64,000 bases of DNA from an uncultured Bacteroidota bacterium (GCA_913055825.1 CAJXKB010000003.1:1-64000), one strand, 5' to 3'. Counted from the first letter of the stretch, positions 9,307-18,588 are shown. Translations and numbers: made by a program. The notes: generated by a model from the letters alone, not told the origin.

Positions 9307-11316
9307 ATGAAATTCAGGCTTATATTTTTCCTCATTATAATAATTTGTAGTCAGGAAATTTTTGCACAAAATGACACCATTAAGCTTAGTGAAGTGGTTG
9401 TAAATTCGGCTGCAAACCCGGGCGCTTTTAAACAAACAGCGCGCTCGGTTCAGATAGTCACGTCTTCAACACTCACACAAACTCCTGCTATCGGCCTCGA
9501 TGAGGTGCTGGAACAACTTTCCGGCATCGATCTTCGTCAACGTGGGATTTTTGGCATGCAAGCCGACGTGAACATCCGCGGTGGCTCATTCGACCAGGCA
9601 TTAATTCTCATCAATGGCATAGCCGTCAACGACCCACAAAGCGGCCACCTCAGTTTGGACCTGGCGCTTAACATGAACAACATCCAAAAAGTAGAAATCA
9701 TTGAAGGGCCTGCATCAAGATGGTTCGGCGCCAATGCTTTTAGTGGGGGTATCAACATTATCACAAAAAGCACATCTCAAAATGATCTTGATGTTGATTT
9801 AACGGGTGGACAACACGGTTTATTCGGGTTCAATGCCGACGGTAATTATCGATCCGGAAATATTACCCAGCACAGTAGTATCCGGTATTTGCGTTCTTCC
9901 GGTTACCAAAGAGATACCGATTTTAAAGATTACAGCCTAAACCATACGGCCCGATATGTTCACAAAAACACCAGGGCAGATTTACAAATTTCTTATCGCG
10001 ATAAAGCTTTTGGCGCTTACGATTTTTATACCACAAAATATCCCGATCAATATGAACAAACCCGAACGTTTTTCAGTAGCCTTTCGTTTAAAACCGGAAA
10101 AAAAATTAAAATTCACGGTAGTGCCTCTTGGCGCAGGCATTACGACCGCTTTGAACTGTTCAGGGAAAGCGGTAACTGGTACAAAAAGCAAGGTGACTGG
10201 TATGTAATGGGCAGTGACAGTGCCGGCTTCCGTACACCCGGGGGATTTTATCCGTACGCCGGCCCAAACTACCACCGTACCGATGTAATAAACCTGAACT
10301 CAGGGATCCGGCTGCAGTCAATCTTAGGAAAAACCGCGGTAGGGGTTAATTTCAGTAACGAAAAAATTGTCAGCAATGTTCTGGGTATCCAAATGGCTGA
10401 TACCATTTATTCAAAAGTAGAGCGCGGGGGGTTTTACAATCACTTTAAAAACCGCAATAATTTGAATTTGTTCCTGAACCAGTTGTACACGCATAATCGC
10501 TTCGGCATATCAGCGGGGTTTAATACCTTTTACAATCCTGATTTTGGTTTTTATTTCAATCCCGGCATAGATGCCTCTTATTTCCTGACCAGGCACCTCA
10601 AAAGCTTTGTGTCATTCAATCGGGGGATGCGCCTGCCCACGTTTACAGATTTGTATTATCAGGGGCCCGATCATATCAGCAACCCGAACCTAAAACCGGA
10701 AGTTACTGATGAGACAGAAATCGGCATTAAATATTTCCATAAAAATTTAGTGGCTTCTGCATCTGTCTTTTACAGAATTGGAAACAATTTGATTGATTGG
10801 GTAAGAGAAAATCCCCTGGAAAAATGGGAAAGTAAAAACCTAACACAGCTTCATACTAAAGGCCTTTCGTTGGGATTTGTTTACAAAAATGCAAATAAAC
10901 ATAGCAGATTCCTACGAAGTATTCGCATGAATTACACCTACTTAAATAGCGACAAAAACAGTGATAAATTGTTGTCGTTGTATGCCCTCGATTATTTGAA
11001 ACACAATTTTAGCCTGTTTGTCGATAACCGGATTGCACACAATTTAACAGCAGGATGGAGTTTTTTGGCCCAAAAACGTAACGGAAGCTATTATGACAGC
11101 AAGCAAAAAGCAGAGAAGCCCTATGAAAATGTATTCCTTGTCAATGCAAAAATCACTTATAAACGACCTGTTTTTCAAATTTATGTACAGGCAAATAATT
11201 TACTGAACAGACCCTATCATGATATTGGCAGCGTGTTAATGCCCGGAATCTGGATAATGGGCGGAGTCAGGTTTCATTTCTTGTTTAAGAAAACAGATGG
11301 AACGCAAAATCGTTAA
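9307..11316 (+). CDS. TonB-dependent outer-membrane receptor
   Basis: Energy-coupled outer-membrane receptor for a large or scarce ligand (siderophore, cobalamin-like cofactor or oligomer). A signal peptide ends near IFAQ (residue 21). It is followed by the plug domain (about 30-155: LDEVLEQLSGIDLRQRG, NIRGGSFDQALILINGI, VEIIEGPASRWFGANAFSGGINIITK-like elements) and a 22-strand-type barrel ending in an aromatic strand (GGVRFHFLF). At 669 aa it is BtuB-sized and has no N-terminal carboxypeptidase-like domain, unlike SusC. The start at 9307 (ATG) was preferred over the in-frame TTG two codons earlier. No ligand-specific neighbour is present. A cobalamin receptor would make sense with the B12-dependent reductase at the window's end, but that is speculation. 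Confidence 0.88.
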   Translation: MKFRLIFFLIIIICSQEIFAQNDTIKLSEVVVNSAANPGAFKQTARSVQIVTSSTLTQTPAIGLDEVLEQLSGIDLRQRGIFGMQADVNIRGGSFDQALILINGIAVNDPQSGHLSLDLALNMNNIQKVEIIEGPASRWFGANAFSGGINIITKSTSQNDLDVDLTGGQHGLFGFNADGNYRSGNITQHSSIRYLRSSGYQRDTDFKDYSLNHTARYVHKNTRADLQISYRDKAFGAYDFYTTKYPDQYEQTRTFFSSLSFKTGKKIKIHGSASWRRHYDRFELFRESGNWYKKQGDWYVMGSDSAGFRTPGGFYPYAGPNYHRTDVINLNSGIRLQSILGKTAVGVNFSNEKIVSNVLGIQMADTIYSKVERGGFYNHFKNRNNLNLFLNQLYTHNRFGISAGFNTFYNPDFGFYFNPGIDASYFLTRHLKSFVSFNRGMRLPTFTDLYYQGPDHISNPNLKPEVTDETEIGIKYFHKNLVASASVFYRIGNNLIDWVRENPLEKWESKNLTQLHTKGLSLGFVYKNANKHSRFLRSIRMNYTYLNSDKNSDKLLSLYALDYLKHNFSLFVDNRIAHNLTAGWSFLAQKRNGSYYDSKQKAEKPYENVFLVNAKITYKRPVFQIYVQANNLLNRPYHDIGSVLMPGIWIMGGVRFHFLFKKTDGTQNR

Positions 11317-11415
11317 AACCAACCTGTTCACATTTCAGAAAAAACCGAATAATTAGATTGGAAAGTCAATTCGGAAATTTTTTCTACCTTGCCACGCTTT
11401 TTTAAATCAAAACCC

Positions 11416-12177
11416 ATGCAAAAAACAGTATTAATTACCGGGGCCACCAGTGGTATTGGCCTGGCTTGCGCCGGAAAATTTGCCGAAAACGGCCATCGTT
11501 TAATTATTACAGGCCGCCGCAAACAACGGTTGGAAGAAACAAAACAACAACTAACCGAAAAATTTGGTATCCCCGTTTTAACTTTAAATTTTGACATCCG
11601 CAATCAGCAAGCCGTTCAAGAAGCTATAGAAAACATACCCGACAACTGGCAAAATATTGACATTTTAATAAATAATGCCGGATTGGCAGCAGGTCTCGAC
11701 CCGGTTCAAACCGGGATAATCGATGATTGGGAACGTATGATTGACACCAACGTGAAAGGATTGTTATACATTAGCCGGGCTGTTTTACCGGGTATGATCG
11801 AAAGAAAAAAAGGCCATGTTATCAATATCGGTTCCATTGCCGGAAAAGAAGTTTATCCTAACGGAAATGTTTATTGTGCATCCAAACATGCAGTAGATGC
11901 CATAACAAAAGGCATTCGTATTGACACTGTAAAATATGGAATAAAAGTCACCCAAATTGCACCGGGAGCAGTGGAAACAGAATTTTCGGTTGTTCGCTTT
12001 AAAGGTGATCAGGAAAAAGCCGACAGTGTTTATAAAGGCTTCGAACCTCTTCATCCTGAGAATATTGCAGAAGTAGCATACTATACTTCCACGTTGCCTG
12101 ACAATGTAAACATCAACGACCTCGTCATTATGCCTACGGCACAGGCAAGTGCCACTATATTGCACAAAGAATTGTAG
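11416..12177 (+). CDS. Short-chain dehydrogenase/reductase (YdfG-like, NADP-dependent)
   Basis: Classical SDR oxidoreductase of 253 aa. Seen: the cofactor motif TGATSGIG (8-15), a basic GRR after strand 2 that favours NADP(H), NNAG (86-89), the catalytic Ser140 and the YxxxK pair Tyr153/Lys157. The overall sequence (PGAVETEFS, then the DNVNINDL C-terminus) is like YdfG, the 3-hydroxy acid/L-allo-threonine dehydrogenase that oxidises the hydroxyl of serine and related 3-hydroxy acids. Translation probably begins at the ATG 11416; an in-frame TTG nine codons upstream overlaps a promoter-like TACCTTG. Followed after 78 nt by the acyl-CoA ligase gene. Confidence 0.87.
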   Translation: MQKTVLITGATSGIGLACAGKFAENGHRLIITGRRKQRLEETKQQLTEKFGIPVLTLNFDIRNQQAVQEAIENIPDNWQNIDILINNAGLAAGLDPVQTGIIDDWERMIDTNVKGLLYISRAVLPGMIERKKGHVINIGSIAGKEVYPNGNVYCASKHAVDAITKGIRIDTVKYGIKVTQIAPGAVETEFSVVRFKGDQEKADSVYKGFEPLHPENIAEVAYYTSTLPDNVNINDLVIMPTAQASATILHKEL

Positions 12178-12255
12178 TTTTTGTGCAAATTTCGGCTTCG
12201 GCAAAAAGATTAAATCAATGTTAAGACTAAATTTTCTCAACCAAATCCATTCATC

Positions 12256-14025
12256 ATGAAAATACGCCGGATTTTTGATTTACTGGACCACTATGAACAA
12301 TCGTTTCAACCCAAGGCTGACGTGCTTGCCGGAAAAGAAAACGGAGAATGGGTGAAATACGACCTGAAAACAATACGTGAAATGGCCGACAATATAAGTT
12401 ATGGACTTATGAAACTCGGAGTAAAAAAAGGTGATAAAATTGCCACTATTTCACCAAATCGCCCGGAGTGGAACATCCTGGACATGGCTATTTTACAAAT
12501 AGGAGCCATTCATGTACCCATTTATCCAACCATTAGCGAAAAAGATTATCGCTATATTTTAAAGCATTCGGAAGTCCAATATATTTTTGTGTCGGGATGG
12601 GAATTATTCAGGAAAATCAAACATATTATTCCCGATGTTCCCAACATTAAAGGCTTTTACACTTTTAAGCATTTCGACGATATCCCGCACCTGCAAGAGC
12701 TTATAAATTTAGGAAAAGAAAATGCCGAACCGCTAAAGCTGGAAGAAACCAAAGCGTTGGTTTATCCTGATGATGTAGCTACTATTATTTACACCTCTGG
12801 CACCACCGGTAATCCTAAAGGGGTTATGCTTTCACACAAAAATATTTTGAGCAACGTTATGAACCTTCAGCATATTTTTCCGGTTGACGAGCATTGTAAA
12901 GCAGTAAGTTATTTGCCCCTGTGCCATGTGTATGAAAGAACTTGCATCTATATTCTTTCATACCTCGGCGTATCAATTTATTACGCCGAAAACATGGGAA
13001 CCATTGCTGCCAATATCCAGGAGGTAAAACCACACATCCTCACCACCGTACCACGTTTACTCGAAAAAGTTTACGACAAAATTATGGCCAAAGGGCGCAA
13101 GTTGAAGCCCATTCCCAAAAAGTTGTTTTTTAATGCGGTTAATCTGGGCAACCAATACGAATACGACAAAAAAGACCCTGTTTTTCATTTAAAAAGAATG
13201 TTTTACGATCCTATTATTTATTCAAAATGGCGCGATGCCCTTGGCGGGAATATGAGAGCAGTGGTTTCGGGCGGAGCAGCCATGCAACCACGTTTGGCCC
13301 GTGTTTTCAATACAGCCGGAATTCCGGTACTGGAAGGCTATGGCATGACCGAAACAGCACCGGTAATTGCCTGTAATACTTTTAAACCGGGGCAAAGAAA
13401 AATAGGAACTGTAGGCCCGCCGCTAAAAAATATGAAAGTCAGGATTTCGAAATCAGGAGAAATACTGGTAAAAGGTGATAATGTGATGCTTGGTTACTAT
13501 AAAGCACCTGAATTAACCAAAGAAACCGTTGTTGACGGTTGGATGCATACCGGCGATGTCGGGCTACTTGATGAAAACGGCCTGTTGAAAATTACCGGCC
13601 GTGTAAAGGAAATTTTTAAAACATCCATGGGAAAATACATTTCGCCGGCCCTGATTGAGAATAAATTTAAAGAATCTCCATTTATCGACCAGATTATGGT
13701 TATAGGTGAAAATCAGAAATTTGCTGCCGCTATTATTGTTCCCGATTTTGAATACTTACGAAGCTGGTGTCAACAAAAATCATGTGAGTACAGCAACAAT
13801 AAAAAAATGAGCAAACATCCTGAAATTATTAAACGGATAAAAGAAGAGATCAATAAATACAATAAATTTTTCGGTGATACCGAGAAAATTAAAAAATTTG
13901 AACTGCTCCATCAGGAATGGAGTATAGAAACCGGCGAAATTACGGCAAACCTCAAACTTAAAAGGAAATTTATTCTGGAAAAATACGCAGATTTAATCAA
14001 TAAAATTTTTGATATCCAAGAATAA
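12256..14025 (+). CDS. AMP-forming long-chain fatty acid-CoA ligase
   Basis: Activates long-chain fatty acids with ATP and CoA at the inner face of the membrane. The adenylate-forming signatures are complete: P-loop TSGTTGNPKG (180-189), GYGMTETAP, the hinge region HTGDVG, and KITGRVKEIFKTSMGKYISP with the catalytic lysine in the C-terminal lid. At 589 aa it matches the FadD15/ACSL-like subgroup common in Bacteroidota, which has the extra helical segment around YDPIIYSKWRDALGG. Its stop codon is only 5 nt from that of the convergent holA, so no terminator separates the two. It may cooperate with the FadL-type channel at 6.7 kb. Confidence 0.93.
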   Translation: MKIRRIFDLLDHYEQSFQPKADVLAGKENGEWVKYDLKTIREMADNISYGLMKLGVKKGDKIATISPNRPEWNILDMAILQIGAIHVPIYPTISEKDYRYILKHSEVQYIFVSGWELFRKIKHIIPDVPNIKGFYTFKHFDDIPHLQELINLGKENAEPLKLEETKALVYPDDVATIIYTSGTTGNPKGVMLSHKNILSNVMNLQHIFPVDEHCKAVSYLPLCHVYERTCIYILSYLGVSIYYAENMGTIAANIQEVKPHILTTVPRLLEKVYDKIMAKGRKLKPIPKKLFFNAVNLGNQYEYDKKDPVFHLKRMFYDPIIYSKWRDALGGNMRAVVSGGAAMQPRLARVFNTAGIPVLEGYGMTETAPVIACNTFKPGQRKIGTVGPPLKNMKVRISKSGEILVKGDNVMLGYYKAPELTKETVVDGWMHTGDVGLLDENGLLKITGRVKEIFKTSMGKYISPALIENKFKESPFIDQIMVIGENQKFAAAIIVPDFEYLRSWCQQKSCEYSNNKKMSKHPEIIKRIKEEINKYNKFFGDTEKIKKFELLHQEWSIETGEITANLKLKRKFILEKYADLINKIFDIQE

Positions 14026-14030
14026 AGTTA

Positions 14031-15044
14031 CTAACTCATCAACTGCAACACCAGTTCTTTCAGTGGCCCAAACGAATTAGCATCACTACTTCCCAACCCT
14101 TTACTTTTCAGGTCGATTTGACGAAGGCCTGCAATAATTTTTTTGATTTGTTGCGGACTGTAATTTTTGGCTGCCACACGGTAATCATCCACAAAAAAAG
14201 GAGAAATCCCCAGCTTGGAAGCTATGCTTTTCTTACTTTCCCTGCTGATTTGATGATAGATAAAAGTCTTCATGAAAAAAGTATAAAGCATTACCGACAC
14301 CATTTGTAGGGGATTTTGCTTTGGGTTGGCCTCAAAATATTGCAATATCCGGTAAGCGTGAAACATATCGCGCTTTCCCAGGGCTTTGTGAAATTCAAAA
14401 ATATTAAATTCCTTACTGATACCAATATTTTGTTCAATATGATCTTCTGTAATTTTTTCACCGGGTTCCAGATTGATAATCAATTTTCCCAGCTCGTTAT
14501 TAATCTTTCCCAAATCAGTCCCCAGATACTCGGCCAACAAGTTAACCGACTTTGGACTAATGGTAAAACCCAGCGTATGCACCCGCCCGGATATCCAGGC
14601 CGGAATTTGATTATCGTATAACCTTGCCGATTCAAAAAGCACTACTTTATCCGATTTGGAAAGCGTTTTATACAAAGCTTTCCTTTTGTCAAGCTTTTTG
14701 TATTTATAATTAATTACCAACAAAGTCGATTTCAAAGGATTCTTCAAATAGGCCAGCAAAGGTGCCTCCAGGGTATTAGTACTTTGGGCTTCCTTTACAA
14801 TAATCACCTGGTAGTTGCCCATCATGGGAAAGCTACACGCAAGGTCAACAACCTCACGGCCACTCACATCACGGCCATAAACCACTGTTTGATTAAATCC
14901 GCGTTCAGCTTCATCCAACACGTTGTTTTCAATCCAATGGGTTAGCTCGTCGATAAAAAATGGCTCTTCCCCGTAAAAAAAATAAACCGGGCTATAGATC
15001 TTTTTTTTCAGCGCATTCAGAATCCGGGCAACTTCCTGTGACAT
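14031..15044 (-). CDS. holA: DNA polymerase III subunit delta
   Basis: Clamp-loader delta subunit, which opens the sliding clamp during replication. At 337 aa it has family length. The N-terminal region has the YFFYGEEPFFIDEL motif (degenerate Walker A region, as expected because delta does not bind ATP). It continues with the AAA-like fold and the C-terminal collar domain, with typical elements such as RKALYKTL, NELGKLI and the LGISPFFVDDYRVAAKNYS segment. It overlaps the upstream AMP nucleosidase gene by one base (stop/start overlap at 15044), so the two are translationally coupled; the pairing has no obvious functional logic. Confidence 0.93.
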   Translation of the reverse strand: MSQEVARILNALKKKIYSPVYFFYGEEPFFIDELTHWIENNVLDEAERGFNQTVVYGRDVSGREVVDLACSFPMMGNYQVIIVKEAQSTNTLEAPLLAYLKNPLKSTLLVINYKYKKLDKRKALYKTLSKSDKVVLFESARLYDNQIPAWISGRVHTLGFTISPKSVNLLAEYLGTDLGKINNELGKLIINLEPGEKITEDHIEQNIGISKEFNIFEFHKALGKRDMFHAYRILQYFEANPKQNPLQMVSVMLYTFFMKTFIYHQISRESKKSIASKLGISPFFVDDYRVAAKNYSPQQIKKIIAGLRQIDLKSKGLGSSDANSFGPLKELVLQLMS

Positions 15045-15814
15045 TAAAATCGAAGATGTTTAACGGTAAGACCTTTATTAATAAGTTGCTCTAGCGACTT
15101 AATCCCAATCTTAACATGTTCTTCCACATACTGCTCACTAACTTTTCTATCGCTTTGGCTTGTTTTTACCCCTTCGGGGATCATGGGTTGGTCAGTCACC
15201 AACAAGAGTGCCCCGGTAGGAATTTTATTTGTAAAACCAACGGTAAAAATCGTCGCTGTTTCCATATCTATGGCCATGCTTCGGGTTCGTTTCAACAGTT
15301 TCTTAAATTTATTGTCGTGTTCCCAAACCCTGCGATTGGTGGTAAAAACCGTTCCCGTCCAATAATCCCTTGAGAAATCACGAATGGTGGTCGATATAGC
15401 TTTTTGCAGGCTAAACGCCGGAAGGGCAGGCACCTTTGAAGGCAAATAATCGTCCGAAGTACCTTCACCACGGATGGCGGCAATGGGTAAGATGAGGTCG
15501 CCTACGGAATTTTTCTTTTTCAATCCACCACATTTCCCCAGAAACAAAACCGCTTTTGGCTTCACTGCTGACAGCAAATCCATTATTGTAGCTGCATTAG
15601 CACTCCCAATACCAAAATTGATCATGGTAATGTGTCCGGCAGTAGCTGCCCTCATCGGCCGCGAGGTGTCCCGAATTTTCACCTGATGCCATTTGGCAAA
15701 CAACTCCAGGTACTGGTTAAAATTTGTCAAGAGTATATATTCACCAAATTCTTCCAAAGGCATCCCTGTATATCGGGGCAACCAATCGGAAACAATCTCT
15801 CCTTTCGTTTTCAT
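15044..15814 (-). CDS. amn: AMP nucleosidase
   Basis: Hydrolyses AMP to adenine and ribose 5-phosphate, a purine-salvage and energy-charge enzyme. The 256-aa protein belongs to the nucleoside phosphorylase fold: MINFGIGSANAAT, FLGKCGGLK, and the nucleoside-binding AIDMETATIF with the conserved Glu. It is the short form found in Bacteroidota, lacking the N-terminal regulatory domain of the E. coli enzyme. The ATG at 15814 is chosen because an in-frame TTG six codons upstream lies within a perfect -7 promoter box; MKTKGEIV is also the usual start of the family. First gene of a two-gene unit with holA. Confidence 0.9.
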   Translation of the reverse strand: MKTKGEIVSDWLPRYTGMPLEEFGEYILLTNFNQYLELFAKWHQVKIRDTSRPMRAATAGHITMINFGIGSANAATIMDLLSAVKPKAVLFLGKCGGLKKKNSVGDLILPIAAIRGEGTSDDYLPSKVPALPAFSLQKAISTTIRDFSRDYWTGTVFTTNRRVWEHDNKFKKLLKRTRSMAIDMETATIFTVGFTNKIPTGALLLVTDQPMIPEGVKTSQSDRKVSEQYVEEHVKIGIKSLEQLINKGLTVKHLRF

Positions 15815-15829
15815 AAGCACTTTTGAATG

Positions 15830-15837
15830 CAAAAATA
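15830..15837 (-). promoter_or_regulatory. -7 element of the amn-holA promoter
   Basis: On the minus strand it reads TATTTTTG (TAnnTTTG). It lies 15 nt upstream of the amn ATG, so the mRNA leader would be only about 8-10 nt. No -33 box is evident. Confidence 0.5.
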
Positions 15838-15923
15838 AGATTTTCTCCCGCTCAGCCCCGATTTCTTAAAAAGATTCAGCGTCCAAAGGCAATTTTATTA
15901 ATTTTACAATAAATTAGAATCCT

Positions 15924-16373
15924 ATGCAGCTGAATCTTCCTTCGTACGAATTAAAACTCAGAGAAACATCAATGCATGGGAAAGAAATTTACGACGAATT
16001 CCGTAAAAAGTATGTACGGTTGACACCGGAAGAATGGGTCCGTCAACAATTTTTACATTACTTAATAAAAGAAAAACATTATCCGGCCTCTTTGATAGGT
16101 GTAGAAAAGGGCCTTTTGGTCAACGGCATGCCGAAGCGATTTGACGCCGTTGTTTTCCAGAATAATGCAAGGCCTGCCGTTTTAATTGAATTTAAAGCTC
16201 CCGGTATTTCCATTGACCAGGCTGTTTTTGATCAAATTGCCAGCTACAATCTGACGTTGCACGCAGCCTATTTAATGGTCAGTAACGGGCTATCAAGTTA
16301 TTGTTGTAAAATGAATTACAAAGGCAGAAGCTACAACTTCCTGTCTAACATCCCTGATTTCAATAGTTTATAA
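15924..16373 (+). CDS. Stand-alone type I restriction HsdR N-terminal (HSDR_N) domain protein
   Basis: A 149-aa protein that corresponds only to the N-terminal nuclease-fold domain of HsdR-type subunits. Seen: the PD-(D/E)xK-like core with RFDAVVF (Asp) followed by AVLIEFKAP (Glu-x-Lys), then a helix and a C-terminal strand. No helicase part, no HsdM/HsdS and no methylase lie nearby, so it is not a restriction system. Stand-alone copies are common in Bacteroidota next to housekeeping genes, suggesting a conserved DNA repair or processing role, which is unknown. Divergent from the amn-holA unit. A weak TAATTTTA box (15899-15906) lies upstream. Confidence 0.82.
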   Translation: MQLNLPSYELKLRETSMHGKEIYDEFRKKYVRLTPEEWVRQQFLHYLIKEKHYPASLIGVEKGLLVNGMPKRFDAVVFQNNARPAVLIEFKAPGISIDQAVFDQIASYNLTLHAAYLMVSNGLSSYCCKMNYKGRSYNFLSNIPDFNSL

Positions 16374-16442
16374 GCTTATTTAGTAATATTAAAAAAAACA
16401 TGCCCATTGTATACAAAATAGATGTAGATTGCCAAAAAGTTA

Positions 16443-16450
16443 TAAATTTG
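16443..16450 (+). promoter_or_regulatory. -7 element of the membrane protein-DUF3822-rsmD operon
   Basis: TAAATTTG matches TAnnTTTG and lies 20 nt upstream of the ATG at 16470. No convincing -33 element is visible at the right distance. Confidence 0.45.
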
Positions 16451-16469
16451 TCGCGTAAATTATTTGACC

Positions 16470-17069
16470 ATGAAAAAGACAATATTTCAAATCGTTTTAA
16501 TTGCTATCGTTATCGTTTTAGGATATTTAACGTACGACAGCATTATGGAGCCGGTTCGTTTTAATAAGGAGAAAAAGTTTCGCGAAAAACTTGTTATCCA
16601 ATATTTGAAAGATATCCGTTCGGCCCAATTTATTTACAAACAGCTCAACAACAAATACACCGGCTCGTTTGACACACTTATCCATTTTATGGACAGTGCT
16701 GAAATTCCTGTGGTAAAAATGATCCCCGATCCACATGACACAACCTTTACCTTAACAATTAATGATACGGTAGGTTACGTAAAAGTTGCTGACTCGTTAT
16801 TTCACAATCAGCCCCGTGTAGATTATCACCATATTAACCTGATTCCGTTTTCAAACGGAAAATCTTTTTCGTTAAAAGCCGGGGTTATTAAAAAAGGTGG
16901 TGTAAGTGTTAATGTTTTTGAAGCAAAAGCACCTTTTACCACCTATTTATATGGGATGGATCAGCAATCTATAATTAACTTAATTGCCTCCAGGAAAGAG
17001 ATAAAAAAATATCCCGGGCTAAAAGTGGGCTCGATGGAAGATGCGTCCACCGATGGTAACTGGGAATAA
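16470..17069 (+). CDS. Membrane-anchored protein of unknown function, first gene of the rsmD operon
   Basis: The 199-aa protein has one N-terminal transmembrane helix (about residues 4-22, IFQIVLIAIVIVLGYLTY) with a short cytoplasmic N-terminus, so it is either anchored in the inner membrane or exported. After the membrane segment comes a charged helix (FNKEKKFREKLVIQYLKDIRSAQF) and then a beta-rich domain with no recognisable catalytic motif. I cannot name a function. The gene is followed after 15 nt by DUF3822 and rsmD and is probably cotranscribed with them. The first codon was set at the ATG following an in-frame TTG. Confidence 0.72.
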   Translation: MKKTIFQIVLIAIVIVLGYLTYDSIMEPVRFNKEKKFREKLVIQYLKDIRSAQFIYKQLNNKYTGSFDTLIHFMDSAEIPVVKMIPDPHDTTFTLTINDTVGYVKVADSLFHNQPRVDYHHINLIPFSNGKSFSLKAGVIKKGGVSVNVFEAKAPFTTYLYGMDQQSIINLIASRKEIKKYPGLKVGSMEDASTDGNWE

Positions 17070-17084
17070 TAAAAATCCCGGATT

Positions 17085-17957
17085 ATGCCGCTAAGCATAA
17101 AACCATATATAAGCCACCTGGACAAATCGTTTAAGGAATCACATACACGATCGTATATCATGGCCATGCAATTAAACATGCATGGCCTTGCTTTTTTTAT
17201 CTTTAACCCTGAAAAAAACAAATTTCTGGGCCTGGAAGCCTATCGTTTTGATGAAACCAAACGAGCAGAAGACTTCCCGGGAATTTTTGATCTGATATTA
17301 AACAGGCAGGGGTGGTTTGCCTATCCGTACCTTGAGTTTTACTTTTTAAATCAAAATAATTTCAGCACCCTCATTCCCGCACCTCTCTTCGATAAGAAAA
17401 ACAAGAATTTGTACCTCGGATTTAACCAGCCGTTTCAGGAAAATCATCGTATTGTTTTCGATCAGCTGAAAAACACCGAAACCGCTAATGTGTACTATCT
17501 TGCAAACCCCATTGCCGAAAAGGTAAAAGAATTTTGGCCCAACGCTCATATTATTCATTATTCCAGTGCTTTAATCGAAAGCCTTTCTGTTAATTTTAAA
17601 AATAAGACTGACAACAACAGTCTTTTTATCGACCTGCACCAAGACAATTTCGATTTGGTTTATTTTAAAGAAAACAGGCTTTTTTATTACAATAATTTTC
17701 ATTTCCATACCAAAGAAGATTTTATTTATTTCCTGCTCTCGGCCATCGAACAATTGATGCTGAATCCGGAAGATGTACACTTAATCCTGATGGGTGAAAT
17801 TGACAAAAGCACACCTGAGTACCAAATGATATACCAGTATATCCGTCACAGTGAATTTATCGAAAAAAACAAGAACTTTCATTATTCCTACGTACTCGAT
17901 GACGTGATGCACCACAAATATTATACTTTATACAATGTGTTGCAATGCGAATTATAG
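17085..17957 (+). CDS. DUF3822 family protein (actin-like fold)
   Basis: A 290-aa protein of the Bacteroidota-specific DUF3822 family. A solved homologue from Bacteroides has an actin/Hsp70-type ATPase fold, but the function is unknown. Family features seen: the start MPLSIKPYISHLDKSFKESH-like segment, the alternation of strand-rich stretches with FIDLHQDNFDLVYFKENRL in the centre (second actin-like subdomain), and the C-terminal YYTLYNVLQCEL. The last 13 nt overlap the start of rsmD. This overlap recurs widely in the phylum, so a role linked to 16S rRNA methylation or ribosome assembly is a reasonable guess. No signal peptide. Confidence 0.85.
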   Translation: MPLSIKPYISHLDKSFKESHTRSYIMAMQLNMHGLAFFIFNPEKNKFLGLEAYRFDETKRAEDFPGIFDLILNRQGWFAYPYLEFYFLNQNNFSTLIPAPLFDKKNKNLYLGFNQPFQENHRIVFDQLKNTETANVYYLANPIAEKVKEFWPNAHIIHYSSALIESLSVNFKNKTDNNSLFIDLHQDNFDLVYFKENRLFYYNNFHFHTKEDFIYFLLSAIEQLMLNPEDVHLILMGEIDKSTPEYQMIYQYIRHSEFIEKNKNFHYSYVLDDVMHHKYYTLYNVLQCEL

Positions 17958-18475
17958 CCGGAACACATAAACGGCGACTCATTACTCCGCCAAAAAACCT
18001 GCCGGTCCGCCCCACCACCGACATTGCGAAAGAAAGTCTGTTTAACATTCTCGTCAACCGGGTTAATTTTGAAAATATAACAGCACTTGATTTGTTCTCG
18101 GGAACAGGATCAATTGCTTTCGAACTGGTATCAAGAGGTTGTAATTCGGTAACCGCAGTTGACAAAAACAGAAAATGTACCGAGTGGATTCGCCGGGCTG
18201 CTAAAAGCTTTGCTATGGATAATTTGAATGTGATAACTTCCGATTGCTTTCGCTTTATTGAACACCATTTACAAGCTTACGATCTTGTCTTTGCTGATGC
18301 CCCTTACGATCTTGACCGTTTGGCTGATTTAAGCCAATGGATTTTTACCCACCACCTCATCAAACCAAATGGCTGGTTAGTAATTGAACATCCGAGGGAT
18401 ATTGATTTTTCAAAACAAGAACACTTCTTTGACCATCGCCATTACGGCAAAGTGAACTTTAGTTTTTTTCACTAA
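17945..18475 (+). CDS. rsmD: 16S rRNA (guanine966-N2)-methyltransferase
   Basis: Methylates G966 of 16S rRNA during 30S assembly, using S-adenosylmethionine. The 176-aa protein begins with the family sequence MRIIAGTHKRR. It has the SAM-binding motif ALDLFSGTGSIAFE, the acidic VTAVDKN loop, and the catalytic motif in the variant form DAPYD rather than DPPY; this variant is common in the phylum, so activity is still expected. Translation starts inside the end of the DUF3822 gene, indicating coupling. Length is normal. Confidence 0.93.
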   Translation: MRIIAGTHKRRLITPPKNLPVRPTTDIAKESLFNILVNRVNFENITALDLFSGTGSIAFELVSRGCNSVTAVDKNRKCTEWIRRAAKSFAMDNLNVITSDCFRFIEHHLQAYDLVFADAPYDLDRLADLSQWIFTHHLIKPNGWLVIEHPRDIDFSKQEHFFDHRHYGKVNFSFFH

Positions 18476-18568
18476 GGCACGAAAAGGAAAAAACCAGACT
18501 CGCAGGAGAAACTCCCTCAACATCTGCCTGCTTACCGGTAATATCGGCATTAACCATTGGAATAAGCA

Positions 18569-18588
18569 AAATGACTTACCGGTCATTT
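18569..18588 (+). terminator. Possible weak terminator downstream of rsmD
   Basis: The hairpin AAATGAC - 6-nt loop - GTCATTT is AT-rich with no real U tract after it, and lies about 95 nt past the rsmD stop. It could equally be a protein-binding inverted repeat. Confidence 0.25.

Noticed and set aside
15924-16373. Part of a type I restriction-modification system
   Set aside because: No HsdM, HsdS or helicase portion exists on either side; only the N-terminal domain is encoded.
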